This document shows positions 16,326 to 24,895 of a stretch of 64,000 nucleotides of DNA, one piece after another; the stretch's first letter is position 1; each line of letters begins with the position of its first letter. The stretch comes from JAVDCA01 sp035293985. Lineage in GTDB: Bacteria; Pseudomonadota; Alphaproteobacteria; Rhizobiales; Xanthobacteraceae. The stretch is taken from positions 1 through 64,000 of the forward strand of contig DATGLS010000004.1 of the NCBI GenBank assembly GCA_035293985.1, in the 5' to 3' direction. The notes below the pieces were generated by a model. The model saw only the letters and a list, made by a program, of their open reading frames with translations. It searched no databases and was not told the origin of the DNA. A program made the position numbers and the translations under genes.

Positions 16326-17302
16326 CCGCCCCTTGGTTCGACTCCGCCGCCGGCGCGCGCGGCTTCGCCCGTTTTCGCGAGATCGCGGCTGGCGCCGCCG
16401 AAACGAGGGTCCCCGGCGCGATTGAGGATTTTCGCATGCGCTCGGCGACCCGCCATCTCGGGTCCGCCGCTTTGGTCGACATCACCATCTCGCCGGTGAT
16501 CTACGACCGTACGGCCTCCGTCGTTGCACGCGCCGGCATCGATCATCTGATGCTGACGATGTACCTCGCGGGCGGATGTGCGTTCAGCGCGGGACGCCGC
16601 GCCATTACGGCACGCCCCGGCGACATCTTCGTCGTCGATTACAGCGAGCCGAATGCCTCGCGATCGTATTCAGACGACCGCTCGACCCGCGCCGTCAACC
16701 TGCTCGTTCCGCGATCGCGCCTCGCGCCGCTGCTCGCCGCGCCCAACGCGGCGCAAGCCTCGCTGATCCGGCGCGAGACGGCGTCAGCCCGCCTGATTCG
16801 CGAGCATATGCTGGCGCTCAACGACGCGCCGCCTGGTCTCGCCGCGTCCGAGATCGACGGCAAGGTTCGCGAGCTCACCCATCTCGCCGCACAAGCTCTG
16901 GGGCCGGGCGACCGGGACGGCGCAGACATTGCCGGACAGGCGTTGCTGTCGAGCATCAAGCGCCACATCGAGCAGCACCTCGTCGCGCCGGCCCTCGGCG
17001 TCGACGATTTGTGCCGCCGCTTCGGGCTGTCGCGCTCGGCCCTCTACCGGCTGTTCGAGCCGGAGGGCGGGCTGGCGGGCTACATTCAGGAGCGCCGTCT
17101 CATCCGCGCCTACGCACAGCTCACCGCGCCCGAGACGCGGCACCGGCGCATTCTCGATATCGCGATCGAGAGCCGGTTCGCGAGCGACGCGACCTTCGCG
17201 CGCGCCTTCCGGCGTCAGTTCGGCGTCACGCCGCGTGACGTCCGCGCCCTTGCCGACGGACAGGATCTCGCCCCGCTGCGCTGGCTTGCCGAGCTTCGGT
17301 GA
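16322..17302 (+). CDS. AraC family transcriptional regulator
   Basis: 326 residues from the ATG at 16322; the frame stays open upstream to a GTG at 16241 but that part is only repeat-derived His/Asp/Pro. The N-terminal domain (residues 1-190) is of the AraC-binding-like type with FVVDYSEPN. The C-terminal double HTH covers about 220-315, with LCRRFGLSRSALYRLFEPEGG and the signature RRILDIAIESRFASDATFARAFRRQFGVTPRDVR. Stand-alone: the autotransporter is divergent from it and could be a target. Ligand unknown. Confidence 0.92.
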   Translation: MTAPWFDSAAGARGFARFREIAAGAAETRVPGAIEDFRMRSATRHLGSAALVDITISPVIYDRTASVVARAGIDHLMLTMYLAGGCAFSAGRRAITARPGDIFVVDYSEPNASRSYSDDRSTRAVNLLVPRSRLAPLLAAPNAAQASLIRRETASARLIREHMLALNDAPPGLAASEIDGKVRELTHLAAQALGPGDRDGADIAGQALLSSIKRHIEQHLVAPALGVDDLCRRFGLSRSALYRLFEPEGGLAGYIQERRLIRAYAQLTAPETRHRRILDIAIESRFASDATFARAFRRQFGVTPRDVRALADGQDLAPLRWLAELR

Positions 17303-17444
17303 CTTCGCCTGATTCCCGCTATTGCGGATATCTCCCCGCCTCCGCCTCGCCCCGCGGCTTGTGGAAGACGTAGGGGACGCTGCCTGTTTCATCATTGTGA
17401 CCGAAGCGAAGCAGTCTCGGTCCGCAATCTTGCGTCTGACACCT

Positions 17445-18140
17445 CTATGCCGCCTGCGCGCCGAGGAAGCGCGGTTCGAGCGCGTCGACGAACGGGAAAT
17501 ACTTCAGCCATGGTTGCGCTTCCCGAATGACCCGCTGAACGGACGGCCGGCCCACCAGCCGCTCGAAGTAGGCGGCGAGCGCCGGATAGGCGGCGCGGTA
17601 TGGATGGACCGCCTCGACGTAAAAGAGAGCCGGCATGGCGGCGCAGTCCGCCATCGAGAACGCATTGCCGGCGGCCCAGGTGCGCTCGGCCATCCGCCGA
17701 TCCAGCATCGCGTAGGCGATGTCGAGCGTGGCGCGGGCCTCGTCGACACCGACCGGATCCTTGGCGTTCTCGGGTCGCATCCGATCCGACACGAACTTCT
17801 GCATCGGCGTCTGGACATAGAGATCGAAGAAGCGGTCCCACAGCCTTACCTCGCGGGCCGCGTCGCCATCGGCCGGGATCAGGACGGCCGAACCCGGGTG
17901 ATGGGCCTGAAGGTAGTCGATGATGATCGAAGTCTCGGGCAGGACGAGGTCGCCATCCTGCAGCAGCGGCATCTTGGCGATCGGCCACAATTCCACGTAT
18001 GCCTTGTTGTCCCGCGGAAGCCCATTGATCTGCACCGGGCGGAACGGGGTTTCGGCCTCGTAGAGGGCGACCAGCACTTTCCAGCAATAGGAGGCGAGCG
18101 GGTGCATATGCAGGGTCAGGGTGGGTTGGTCAGTCGGCAT
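17445..18140 (-). CDS. Glutathione S-transferase family protein
   Basis: 231 residues from the ATG at 18140, which follows AGAGGAG. The N-terminal domain has LHMHPLASYCWKVLVALYEAETPF and VLPETSIIIDYLQ with the usual ES/TS glutathione contact. The C-terminal helical domain includes the N-capping motif FSMADCAAMPALFY. The canonical cis-Pro segment is AKMPLLQDGD. It overlaps the 3' end of a broken arsR gene by 11 bp, so it was once second in an arsR-gst operon. Confidence 0.93.
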   Translation of the reverse strand: MPTDQPTLTLHMHPLASYCWKVLVALYEAETPFRPVQINGLPRDNKAYVELWPIAKMPLLQDGDLVLPETSIIIDYLQAHHPGSAVLIPADGDAAREVRLWDRFFDLYVQTPMQKFVSDRMRPENAKDPVGVDEARATLDIAYAMLDRRMAERTWAAGNAFSMADCAAMPALFYVEAVHPYRAAYPALAAYFERLVGRPSVQRVIREAQPWLKYFPFVDALEPRFLGAQAA

Positions 18141-18457
18141 CGCCGGTCTCCTCTTTCGGTAGGTTGTCGAGATAGGCATTCAGACGGGCCAGCCGGTGCT
18201 CCCATTCGACGCGTCGGGCATTGACCCACTGCTCTGCCAAGGCCCGCGCATCAGGCTCGATCGAGCACATCCGCACCCGTCCGATCTTCTCCGAGCGTAC
18301 GAGCCTGGCGGCCTGCAACACCCGAGGTGCTGCATGGCCGCCGGCAGCGACATCGGTAGCGGCCGGGCGAGCTCACTCACCGCTGCCGGACCGCGGCTGA
18401 GCCGTTCCACCATCGCGCGTTGAACAGACGGTCAAGATCGGGCGATTGGTTGAGCAT
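18130..18457 (-). pseudogene. Broken arsR-type regulator upstream of the GST gene
   Basis: Three pieces in order on the minus strand: MLNQSPDLDRLFNAR, then in another frame MVERLSRGPAAVSELARPL, then in the next LQAARLVRSEKIGRVRMC to the stop at 18130. A full ArsR protein would have about 110 residues in one frame. The first break looks like a deletion between GCG direct repeats that removed the ALADPTRR helix turn, and the second a one-base loss near 18322. The regulator is dead although its operator remains. Confidence 0.8.
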
Positions 18458-18458
18458 G

Positions 18459-18489
18459 TGCCTAACATCATTTTGCCAACAGTTAGGCA
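18459..18489. promoter_or_regulatory. Inverted repeat, likely operator of the broken arsR
   Basis: TGCCTAAC-N15-GTTAGGCA lies just before the first codon of the arsR pseudogene. ArsR/SmtB-type regulators bind interrupted dyads at this position. It is orphaned unless another ArsR recognises it. Confidence 0.5.
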
Positions 18490-18664
18490 ATAGCTTCAGC
18501 TTTGGTATTTTTGTGGCCAACCACCCTCCTCCGCTCGCCGGGAACGACGGTGAGCAGGTCAGCGTCGCTGACGGTCATCTCGAACGATGGGTTGGCCCGG
18601 CCCCTCGACCGCCTCGCCGTCTCGGCGCAAGGTAAGCCTGAACTTGCAACAGTCGAGGTGCGGC

Positions 18665-19225
18665 ATGGAGATGGCGTATCGAGAGCGGTGGCAGGCTGAG
18701 ATTGCCGCGCTGCAAAGGATCTTGTCCAGGTTCGACTTGAAATTGGAGCGCAAGTGGGGAAAGCCATGCTACACGACGGCTGGCAAGAACGTCGTCATCA
18801 TTCAGGGCTTCAAGGAATATTGCGCGCTCGGCTTCTTTCAGGGTGCGCTGCTCGAGGACCGCAAGAAGCTGCTGGTGCAGCTCGGACGGGTGCAGGCGGC
18901 GCGGGTGATGAAGTTCACCAGCGCCAAGGAGATCGCGACGAAGGCGGCCACCATCGAGGCCTACGTGCGCGAGGCGGCGGCGGCCGCGAAGGCCGGAAAG
19001 AAGGTGGAGACGAAGCCGCGCGAGCTTCCCGTGCCCGCGGAATTGAAGCAGAAATTTCGCGACGATCCGCGGTTCCGGCGCGCCTTCGAGGCGCTGACGC
19101 CGGGCCGGCAACGGGGATACCTTTATCACTTCGCCGGAGCGAAGCAGTCCGCGACGCGGACCGCGCGGATCGAAAGGGCGATGCCCGCGATCTTCGCAGG
19201 CCGCGGCTTCCTGGAGCGGCGATAG
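18665..19225 (+). CDS. YdeI/OmpD-associated family protein (DUF1801-like)
   Basis: 186 residues. The ATG at 18665 follows GAGG; another ATG two codons later is equally possible. The N-terminal half reads WQAEIAALQRILSRFDLKLERKWGKPCYTTAGKNVVIIQGFKEYCALGFFQGALL, the DUF1801 fold, and the C-terminal half ELPVPAELKQKFRDDP to RGYLYHFAGAKQSATRTARIERAMPAIFAGRGFLER is the YdeI/OmpD-associated domain. E. coli YdeI has been linked to peptide resistance, but the mechanism is unknown. Confidence 0.9.
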   Translation: MEMAYRERWQAEIAALQRILSRFDLKLERKWGKPCYTTAGKNVVIIQGFKEYCALGFFQGALLEDRKKLLVQLGRVQAARVMKFTSAKEIATKAATIEAYVREAAAAAKAGKKVETKPRELPVPAELKQKFRDDPRFRRAFEALTPGRQRGYLYHFAGAKQSATRTARIERAMPAIFAGRGFLERR

Positions 19226-19276
19226 ATGACGAAACCGTCGATGCGCACGCGCCCACTCCCACGCGATGGTTTCAAG

Positions 19277-20092
19277 TCATCGCAACGCGCTGATTTTTCG
19301 GCGGGCCGCTCGTTCGATGACGCTGGCGACCTCACGCGCATGGGAGACGTGGACCAAATGGCTGCCATTGATCTCCACCACCTCGGCGCCTGAGCGCTGG
19401 TACATCCAGCGCGCGAGTTGGGGGTTGAGCGCGTGATCTGCCGTGGCGATGATCCCATAGCTGAACTTGTCGTGCCATGCCGCGACTGTCACCGGCGCGT
19501 CGAAAGCGGCCGCCGCCACCGGCATCTGCGAGTTTGCCATGAACCTTGCTTGCGCGGGCGGCAGATCGGCCGCCACATCGGCCGCAAATTTGTTCGGATC
19601 GATGAAGATGAAGCCATCTTTGGTCGGTTTGAAATCGCTGCTCGGCACACGCCCCGGCATCGAGGCGGCCAGCTTGCTGGTCGTCTCGCCGACGTCCGGC
19701 TGCAATGCCGCAACGTAGACAAGCGCTCGCACTTTCTGATCAGCGCCGGCGACCGTGATTATGGTGCCGCCATAACTGTGACCGACCAGCACGACCGGTC
19801 CGTCTTGCTGGTCGATGACGCGCGACGTTGCGGCAACATCATCGGCAAGGCCGGTAAGCGGCTGCTGAACGACGCTCACGTGGTACCCGTCTTCTGTCAG
19901 GATGTCGTAGACGCCTCGCCACGCTGAGCCGTCAGTGTTGGCGCCGTGCACGAGCACGATGTTTTTCACAATCGCAGGCTCCTCGGATCTGGCCTCCAGC
20001 GCCTGGCTGCTGGCGATTGCCGCAGCTGCGAAGCCGATAAAAAGCCTGAGCGCGAGGGACATTTGGTTTTTCAACATTGCGTTTGCCACCAT
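19277..20092 (-). CDS. Exported alpha/beta hydrolase
   Basis: 271 residues from the ATG at 20092; ATGs at 20077 and 20062 are also possible, all before a signal sequence (MSLALRLFIGFAAAAIASSQALEA). The catalytic serine sits in GHSYGG, the oxyanion strand is IVLVHGANTDGSAWRGVYD, and the histidine is probably in INGSHLVHVSHA. Related proteins are annotated as salicylate-esterase-like hydrolases. Last gene of a four-gene minus-strand run headed by arsR at 20936-21271, with only 23 bp to the ABM gene. Confidence 0.88.
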   Translation of the reverse strand: MVANAMLKNQMSLALRLFIGFAAAAIASSQALEARSEEPAIVKNIVLVHGANTDGSAWRGVYDILTEDGYHVSVVQQPLTGLADDVAATSRVIDQQDGPVVLVGHSYGGTIITVAGADQKVRALVYVAALQPDVGETTSKLAASMPGRVPSSDFKPTKDGFIFIDPNKFAADVAADLPPAQARFMANSQMPVAAAAFDAPVTVAAWHDKFSYGIIATADHALNPQLARWMYQRSGAEVVEINGSHLVHVSHAREVASVIERAARRKISALR

Positions 20093-20115
20093 GAGGTCTT
20101 CGATTGGATCTCGAC

Positions 20116-20478
20116 TCACAAAGGTCGAAGCCGGCTGAACCCCGGCGCCCCCACCATCGCGGCTTCGACCTCCCGGCGCAGCTCGGCGACGCAAGACGTG
20201 CGCAGGTGGGCTTCCAGGTCGTCGAGACTCTTCCAGCATTCGTCGACCGCGAAGCCGCCAGCGGCCGCCGGATCGCGGTGCGGCCGATAGGCCAGAACAC
20301 CAGGCTGCCGTCGCGCGGGCGCAACCGCCTTCTCGAAGGCTTGCTCAACCCGCGCCTGAGCGTCTTCGCGCACCTGGGATCGGGCGATCATGGCGAACGG
20401 GATCGCGCGATTGCCGAGCTGGGTTGCGAAGGCGCCGACGCTGGCGGAGACGTCATCGAGATCGGTGGTCGTGGCCAT
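20116..20478 (-). CDS. Antibiotic biosynthesis monooxygenase (ABM) domain protein
   Basis: 120 residues with the dimeric alpha-beta barrel of the ABM family: FAMIARSQVREDAQARVEQAFEKAVAPARRQPGVLAYRPHRDP, then FAVDECWKSLDDLEAHLRTSCVAELRREVEAAM. Such proteins act as cofactor-free monooxygenases or binding proteins. It sits nine bases after the SRPBCC gene in the same operon. Confidence 0.88.
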   Translation of the reverse strand: MATTTDLDDVSASVGAFATQLGNRAIPFAMIARSQVREDAQARVEQAFEKAVAPARRQPGVLAYRPHRDPAAAGGFAVDECWKSLDDLEAHLRTSCVAELRREVEAAMVGAPGFSRLRPL

Positions 20479-20487
20479 CGCACGCTC

Positions 20488-20943
20488 CTACTTCTTTCCC
20501 GAGTCATTCAGGACGACCGACCCGGTCTCCACCAGCGATTTCAGATTGGAGATGATCTTCGGCCAGCCGCCCGACACCGCCCCGATCAACTTCGAGGGCT
20601 CGCGCTCGATCGTGTGCACGATGGAGAGCTTCACCGCCGACCCCATCGGCTCCAGTTCCATCGTGCAGAGCGATTCGCCCTCGGCCTTCAGCTCGGGAAT
20701 TTTCTCGTGGCGCCAGCGGATCACCAGGCGCTTTGGCGGCTGGGCCTCGACGATCTCGCCCGCATCGGTGATGCCGCCGTCGCTCGATACCATCTTCCAC
20801 GAGGACCCGGCCGTCCACTTGCTTTCGCAGTGCATGCCGAACCAATACTGCTTCATGAACTCCACGTCGGTCGTCAGTGCCGACCACAGCTTTTCGGGTG
20901 TTGTGCGGATGTAGGTGACGTAGTGGAACGTTGATCTAGTCAT
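20488..20943 (-). CDS. SRPBCC (AHSA1-type) protein
   Basis: 151 residues. It begins FHYVTYIRTTPEKLWSALTT and has the family strands MHCESKWTAGSSWKM, GEIVEAQPPKRLVIRWRHEK and the C-terminal helix GGWPKIISNLKSLVETG. AHSA1-type proteins next to an ArsR gene are a very common pairing; they probably bind a hydrophobic ligand. Its start overlaps the arsR stop by eight bases, so the two are translationally coupled. Confidence 0.93.
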   Translation of the reverse strand: MTRSTFHYVTYIRTTPEKLWSALTTDVEFMKQYWFGMHCESKWTAGSSWKMVSSDGGITDAGEIVEAQPPKRLVIRWRHEKIPELKAEGESLCTMELEPMGSAVKLSIVHTIEREPSKLIGAVSGGWPKIISNLKSLVETGSVVLNDSGKK

Positions 20944-21271
20944 CGACTTTCTCCAGTCGTTGTTTCAGCTTCGCAAGGGCCTTGAGGCGCGGCTTCTCGA
21001 ACTTGGCAATCCACCGCTCGTAAATTTCCTGCAACGGCACCGGGTTCAGAAAGTGCAGCTTCTCGCGACCGCGCCGCACCGTGGCCACCAGGTTCGCCGC
21101 CTCGAGCACGTCGAGGTGTTGCGTCACGCCCTGGCGCGTCATGTCCAGGTGCTCGCACAGCTCGTTGAGCGTGCGGCCGTCGTGTGCATGGAGCACATCC
21201 AATAGCTTGCGCCGGTTCGCATCGGCGAGCGACTTGAAGAGGAGGTCGGCGTCATGGCGGCGGTCGGTCAT
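20936..21271 (-). CDS. ArsR family transcriptional regulator
   Basis: 111 residues from the ATG at 21271. The upstream ATG at 21316 is rejected because it would put both operator palindromes inside the gene. Winged helix: DADLLFKSLADANRRKLLDVLHAHDGRTLNELCEHLDMTRQGVTQHLDVLEAANLVATVRRGREKLHFLN. It has no metal-binding cysteine cluster and is of the SRPBCC-associated ArsR type. First gene of arsR-SRPBCC-ABM-hydrolase. No clear ribosome site is present, so translation may be leaderless. Confidence 0.93.
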   Translation of the reverse strand: MTDRRHDADLLFKSLADANRRKLLDVLHAHDGRTLNELCEHLDMTRQGVTQHLDVLEAANLVATVRRGREKLHFLNPVPLQEIYERWIAKFEKPRLKALAKLKQRLEKVDD

Positions 21272-21282
21272 GGTCACGACAT

Positions 21283-21324
21283 GCAAGTAGTTACTTGCCT
21301 GTTTATATGCAAGCAATCACTTGC
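21283..21324. promoter_or_regulatory. Twin palindromic operators of the arsR operon
   Basis: Two dyads, GCAAGTAGTTACTTGC at 21283-21298 and GCAAGCAATCACTTGC at 21309-21324, have centres 26 bp apart, and each is followed by CTGT. They lie 12 bp upstream of the arsR ATG. The doubled site suggests binding of two dimers on nearly the same DNA face and tight autorepression. Confidence 0.8.
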
Positions 21325-21604
21325 CTGTCAAGAGGCGACCGGGTCGGATTTTTTGGTCAACAGGTCATCGACGGCCGACGACCGGTCGTGGTCCTGGCGA
21401 GCGACCATGAAGGCGCGACCGCAAGGGGGCGCCCTGGTCGAGCAGCTCGGCCATGCGCCGGTCACTCTCGGCAGGATCGCGGAAGGCGGGCAGCTCGTGC
21501 AGGTGCGGGACGGAAGGAGCAGCAACGGAGTTGCGACCCTAGCGGCAATCAAGAGATGGAGCTCGTCTCGAGGTGGCGTGTCGGAGCACGACCGTCGCGG
21601 CGCG

Positions 21605-22936
21605 TCAGAACGCCGCCGTCGAAGGCGGCTTCGACCTGCCGCCGCTGATGCTCGCCACGGACGAGGTCGAGTCCGCCGTGCTGGGCACACTGACGCCGGA
21701 GCGAGACACGCCCTTTGCCGCGACCTCCGGCGGAGCTTGAATGACAGGCGCCGCGGCCGCCAGGATATCCTCGGCTCGCTTGTTTCGCGGTGGATAGATG
21801 CGCCGGCAATTGATCGTTTGCTTGGTCGCTTTCGCGGCGGCGCCGCTGGCGATCACCTGGCGATCCCAGCCGGTCGTGTAGACCGCACCCCAGGGGCCGA
21901 GATCGAGAATCGTGGTGTACCAATCGATGCGCAAAGGCAGCATCGGCTCGTCGAGCAGGTCGGCGGCGACGTTGTGACCGGCAAATCGTCCCATCGGTCG
22001 GCCATGTTGGCAGGACATGACCGATGCGTGATCCCGGTCGACCTGTGCGCACGCGGCGTCGCCGGCGGCGAAGACATCCGGCACGCCAATGACGCGCATG
22101 AATTCGTCGACCGCGAGCCGGCCGAACCTGTCACGCGTACCCGGAAGCGTTTGCGTCAATGGATTGGCCCGCATGCCTCCGCACCAGATCACCGTGGCGG
22201 CATCGATCTTCTCGCCGCCATCCAATGTGACGCCGTTCGCTTCGACGCCGGCGATGCCGACGCCGGTTCGTCGCTCGATCCCAAGGCTGGACAGCGCCTC
22301 CTCGATGAAAGGACGGGCGCTGTCTCCCATGTCGGAGCCGACGTGCGGAAGCCGATCGGCGACGATGACCCTGATGGGTTCTGACGACTTGGAGTGCTCG
22401 CGCACGCGCCGCAGGCGCTGCGGGAGCTCCGTCGCCGTCTCGAGGCCGGTCAGCCCGGCCCCGATGACCACCGCGGTGAATTGGCCCGGCGCCGGAGCCC
22501 GGCTGCCCAACAGGTCGATATGCCGCGCCAAGCGCGCCGCCGCCGCGTAGGTGTCGACGTCGAAGGCATTTTCGGCAAGGCCGGGAATCGGGGGCCGCAC
22601 GAGCTCGCTGCCCAATGCGATCACGAGGCGATCATACGCAAGCTCGCGGACCCCCTCGCCTCGCACCAAGATGCGATGGCCGGCCGTGTCGATGCGGATG
22701 GCTTCGCCATGCACGACGCCGACGCCGATCGGCGGCAGGACGTCGCAGAGCGGGACGCAGACGTCGCTCAGATCCGCCTCGTAATTGCGAACCCGAATGT
22801 TGTGATAGGTCGTGCGCTCGACCAGCGTGATCTCGACCTCGCCTTCGGCCTTTTGCTCGGCAACTTTGCGCGCGGCGCCGACGGCGCTCCACAGACCCGC
22901 GAAACCACCGCCGAGAACCAGTATCTGCTTCTTCAA
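21605..22936 (-). CDS. FAD-dependent NADH dehydrogenase-like oxidoreductase with an aberrant tail
   Basis: 443 residues. MKKQILVLGGGFAGLWSAVGAA binds FAD, VVIGAGLTGLETATEL binds NADH, and DVFAAGDAACA closes the FAD site, as in type II NADH dehydrogenases. The last 40 or so residues (from about 400) are Ser/Gly-rich and are encoded by the antisense strand of a YafY gene scrap, so the natural C-terminus was probably replaced by recombination. It follows the DUF1330-SnoaL gene by 16 bp and is likely in its operon. Paralogue of 10905-12134. Confidence 0.9.
   Translation of the reverse strand: MKKQILVLGGGFAGLWSAVGAARKVAEQKAEGEVEITLVERTTYHNIRVRNYEADLSDVCVPLCDVLPPIGVGVVHGEAIRIDTAGHRILVRGEGVRELAYDRLVIALGSELVRPPIPGLAENAFDVDTYAAAARLARHIDLLGSRAPAPGQFTAVVIGAGLTGLETATELPQRLRRVREHSKSSEPIRVIVADRLPHVGSDMGDSARPFIEEALSSLGIERRTGVGIAGVEANGVTLDGGEKIDAATVIWCGGMRANPLTQTLPGTRDRFGRLAVDEFMRVIGVPDVFAAGDAACAQVDRDHASVMSCQHGRPMGRFAGHNVAADLLDEPMLPLRIDWYTTILDLGPWGAVYTTGWDRQVIASGAAAKATKQTINCRRIYPPRNKRAEDILAAAAPVIQAPPEVAAKGVSRSGVSVPSTADSTSSVASISGGRSKPPSTAAF
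21612..21740 (+). pseudogene. Scrap of a YafY-family regulator gene
   Basis: The 42 codons read VEGGFDLPPLMLATDEVESA, almost the same as residues 64-85 of the intact YafY protein encoded at 6762-7538, then leave the family and stop at 21740. No HTH or WYL part is nearby. It is opposite the 3' end of the NADH dehydrogenase-like gene and supplies that gene's abnormal tail. Confidence 0.7.
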
Positions 22937-22952
22937 GGTCTGCTCCGACGAT

Positions 22953-23648
22953 TCAGTTGGGATTCGCCTGCCGGGCGAGCTGTCTGAATATCTCGTGATC
23001 GCTTATAATTCGGTTCTCGACGACCAGCCCATCGCGAAGGATGAAGCGATCGACACCGACGCACTCGAACGGCCCGGTTGGCCCGGTGCCTCTGCCGCTC
23101 CATCGGATGAAGGCGACGTCATTTCCATACGCATACTCCTCCACTTTCAGACTGAGGTCGGGCACCAGGCGCATGAAGTCGAGCACCCGCTGCAAGTAGT
23201 TGTCGATGCCTCGAACCGTGCCCCAACCACCGGGCCAGTGGCCGACCACGTCCGGGCGGACCACGGTCGGCACTCTTCTTCTAGCAACCTCAGGATCGGG
23301 TTTCGACCAGAACCGCCGCCAGCTCTCGACCGACCATCCGTCGGCGGCGCGCTGACTCTGGTCTGGGCCGCCCATGACGACTATTCGGGCTTCGACGCCG
23401 TCCTGCCGCTCCGAACGCGCCCTTTGGTAGGCCTCGGAGTCGTAGAACGCGCGAGCCTTCTCGGGGCTGTCGAATTCAACGACCGCGACGCGATCGGGAC
23501 GTTCATCCCCTTCCAGCACCGTTTGCGGTGCGCCGACCGCGAGATATCTTCCGCCTGCCGCCTTCGCGGCCGGGCCTGAAATGGCCGCATACCGTCGGTA
23601 GCTTTCGGGGTTCGAGATCTTGAAGCGCGCGATGAGAATTCCGGTCAT
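22953..23648 (-). CDS. DUF1330-SnoaL fusion protein
   Basis: 231 residues from the ATG at 23648. Residues 1-95 are a DUF1330 domain (GILIARFKISNPESYRRYAA, then VAVVEFDSPEKARAFYDSEAYQRARSER). Residues 105-231 are a SnoaL-like domain (WGTVRGIDNYLQRVLDFMRLVPDLSLKVEEYAYGNDVAFIRWSGRGT, ending NRIISDHEIFRQLA). Both domains usually occur as separate small proteins. It lies upstream of the NADH dehydrogenase-like gene with a 16-bp gap. Function unknown. Confidence 0.88.
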   Translation of the reverse strand: MTGILIARFKISNPESYRRYAAISGPAAKAAGGRYLAVGAPQTVLEGDERPDRVAVVEFDSPEKARAFYDSEAYQRARSERQDGVEARIVVMGGPDQSQRAADGWSVESWRRFWSKPDPEVARRRVPTVVRPDVVGHWPGGWGTVRGIDNYLQRVLDFMRLVPDLSLKVEEYAYGNDVAFIRWSGRGTGPTGPFECVGVDRFILRDGLVVENRIISDHEIFRQLARQANPN

Positions 23649-23909
23649 GACTTTCTCCCTCAGGCTGCAGTCGATCGATTGAGTCTGGCTGTCGATTGCT
23701 CCGGTGCCGATTGCCGCAGCGAAATCTACGCAGCCCGCTTCGGCCGCGCAGGCGATCGAGCGCGGGAACCGAGCACCCATTGCGCTCGGTGGCATAGTCG
23801 CAATCTGGTGGCGGGCGCGGTTACGAAAAATGTTTAAGATCGAAATGCTGTGCTAAGATGATCTAATCAGTTCCAGCGGTGGTACGCGCGACGGCACCGA
23901 CCGACAGGG

Positions 23910-24686
23910 CTACTCGACCAAATTTGCGATACGCCGATTCAGCATGCCGGGGGAGCTGCCGGTCAAACGGCGGCTTTCGCGAACGAGATGAGCCTGATCG
24001 GAATATCCCGCCTCGAGAGCCAGTACGGCAGTGCTTTCCAACGACTTTGCCGCCAAGTGAAGGTACCGCTGATGCCTGAGGATGCGGTCCAGAGTCTTCG
24101 GCCCGTAGCCGAACGCCTCATCGAAACGGCGACGCAATGTCCTTTCGCTCGTTCCGAGAGCGCGGCTGAGCCATGAAAGAAGCGGCGCGCCGGCCGGAGC
24201 GCCGCCCGCGACCAGCCGATATGCCGCCGCCATCGCCGGATCGGCGCATATAGTGGCAGGTCTCATCTGGCGCACCACGGTTACAAGCGACCGGACGAGC
24301 CGGTCGACGTTCCCGTCATCGACGACTTCTGCCGCAGCCCGGCGCGCGCGAGAGCCCCATAGGCTTTCAAGCTCAGTCCGCTGATCAGTGAGCTGGCTGG
24401 CGGCTACTCCCAGCCACGCCGCCGCGGCGGCAGGCCGGAAGCGGAATCCGATCACAAGCGCTCCAGCGGGCATGTTTTCGGTAAGCGCCTGCGTGTCCGG
24501 GCCGGCGACCCTGAACGCATGGTTGATCCATTGCAGATCTATCGTCGCATCGGACGCAATCGCGATCGATGCCGCATCCTTCTCGGGAAGCCTGTGAACC
24601 CAGACCGAGGCGAACGCCTGCGGTCCTGCCGCCGTCATCGGCCAACTGCGAAATGTTCCAACCGCTCGTGCGGGGACCGGATTCAT
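23910..24686 (-). CDS. AraC family transcriptional regulator (DUF6597-like N-terminus)
   Basis: 258 residues. The C-terminal HTH reads LSRALGTSERTLRRRFDEAFGYGPKTLDRILRHQRYLHLAAKS and then ALEAGYSDQAHLVRESRRLTGSSPGML. The N-terminal half has the VWVHRLPEKDAASIAIASDATIDLQWI and FRPAAAAAWLGVAASQLTDQRTEL segments typical of this AraC subgroup. It is divergent from the VOC gene at 24896, with the DUF1330-SnoaL gene 260 bp downstream; either could be its target. Confidence 0.92.
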   Translation of the reverse strand: MNPVPARAVGTFRSWPMTAAGPQAFASVWVHRLPEKDAASIAIASDATIDLQWINHAFRVAGPDTQALTENMPAGALVIGFRFRPAAAAAWLGVAASQLTDQRTELESLWGSRARRAAAEVVDDGNVDRLVRSLVTVVRQMRPATICADPAMAAAYRLVAGGAPAGAPLLSWLSRALGTSERTLRRRFDEAFGYGPKTLDRILRHQRYLHLAAKSLESTAVLALEAGYSDQAHLVRESRRLTGSSPGMLNRRIANLVE

Positions 24687-24895
24687 TCGTCGCGCTCCGC
24701 GGCCGGGGTTCCAAAGGCCGTTCTACCATTTGCTCGTGCAAAGATCCCGCCTTGCACCGCATCGAACACAAAAGTTCGCGCCCTTTTGGCCGATTCGTTC
24801 AATTCAGGCATATCCCGATTGACTAACTTCGCCAACGACGCCGCCAGGCACCGTCTCCCGAAATTCCGGATGAGCGATTACAGAGGAGTAGCACC

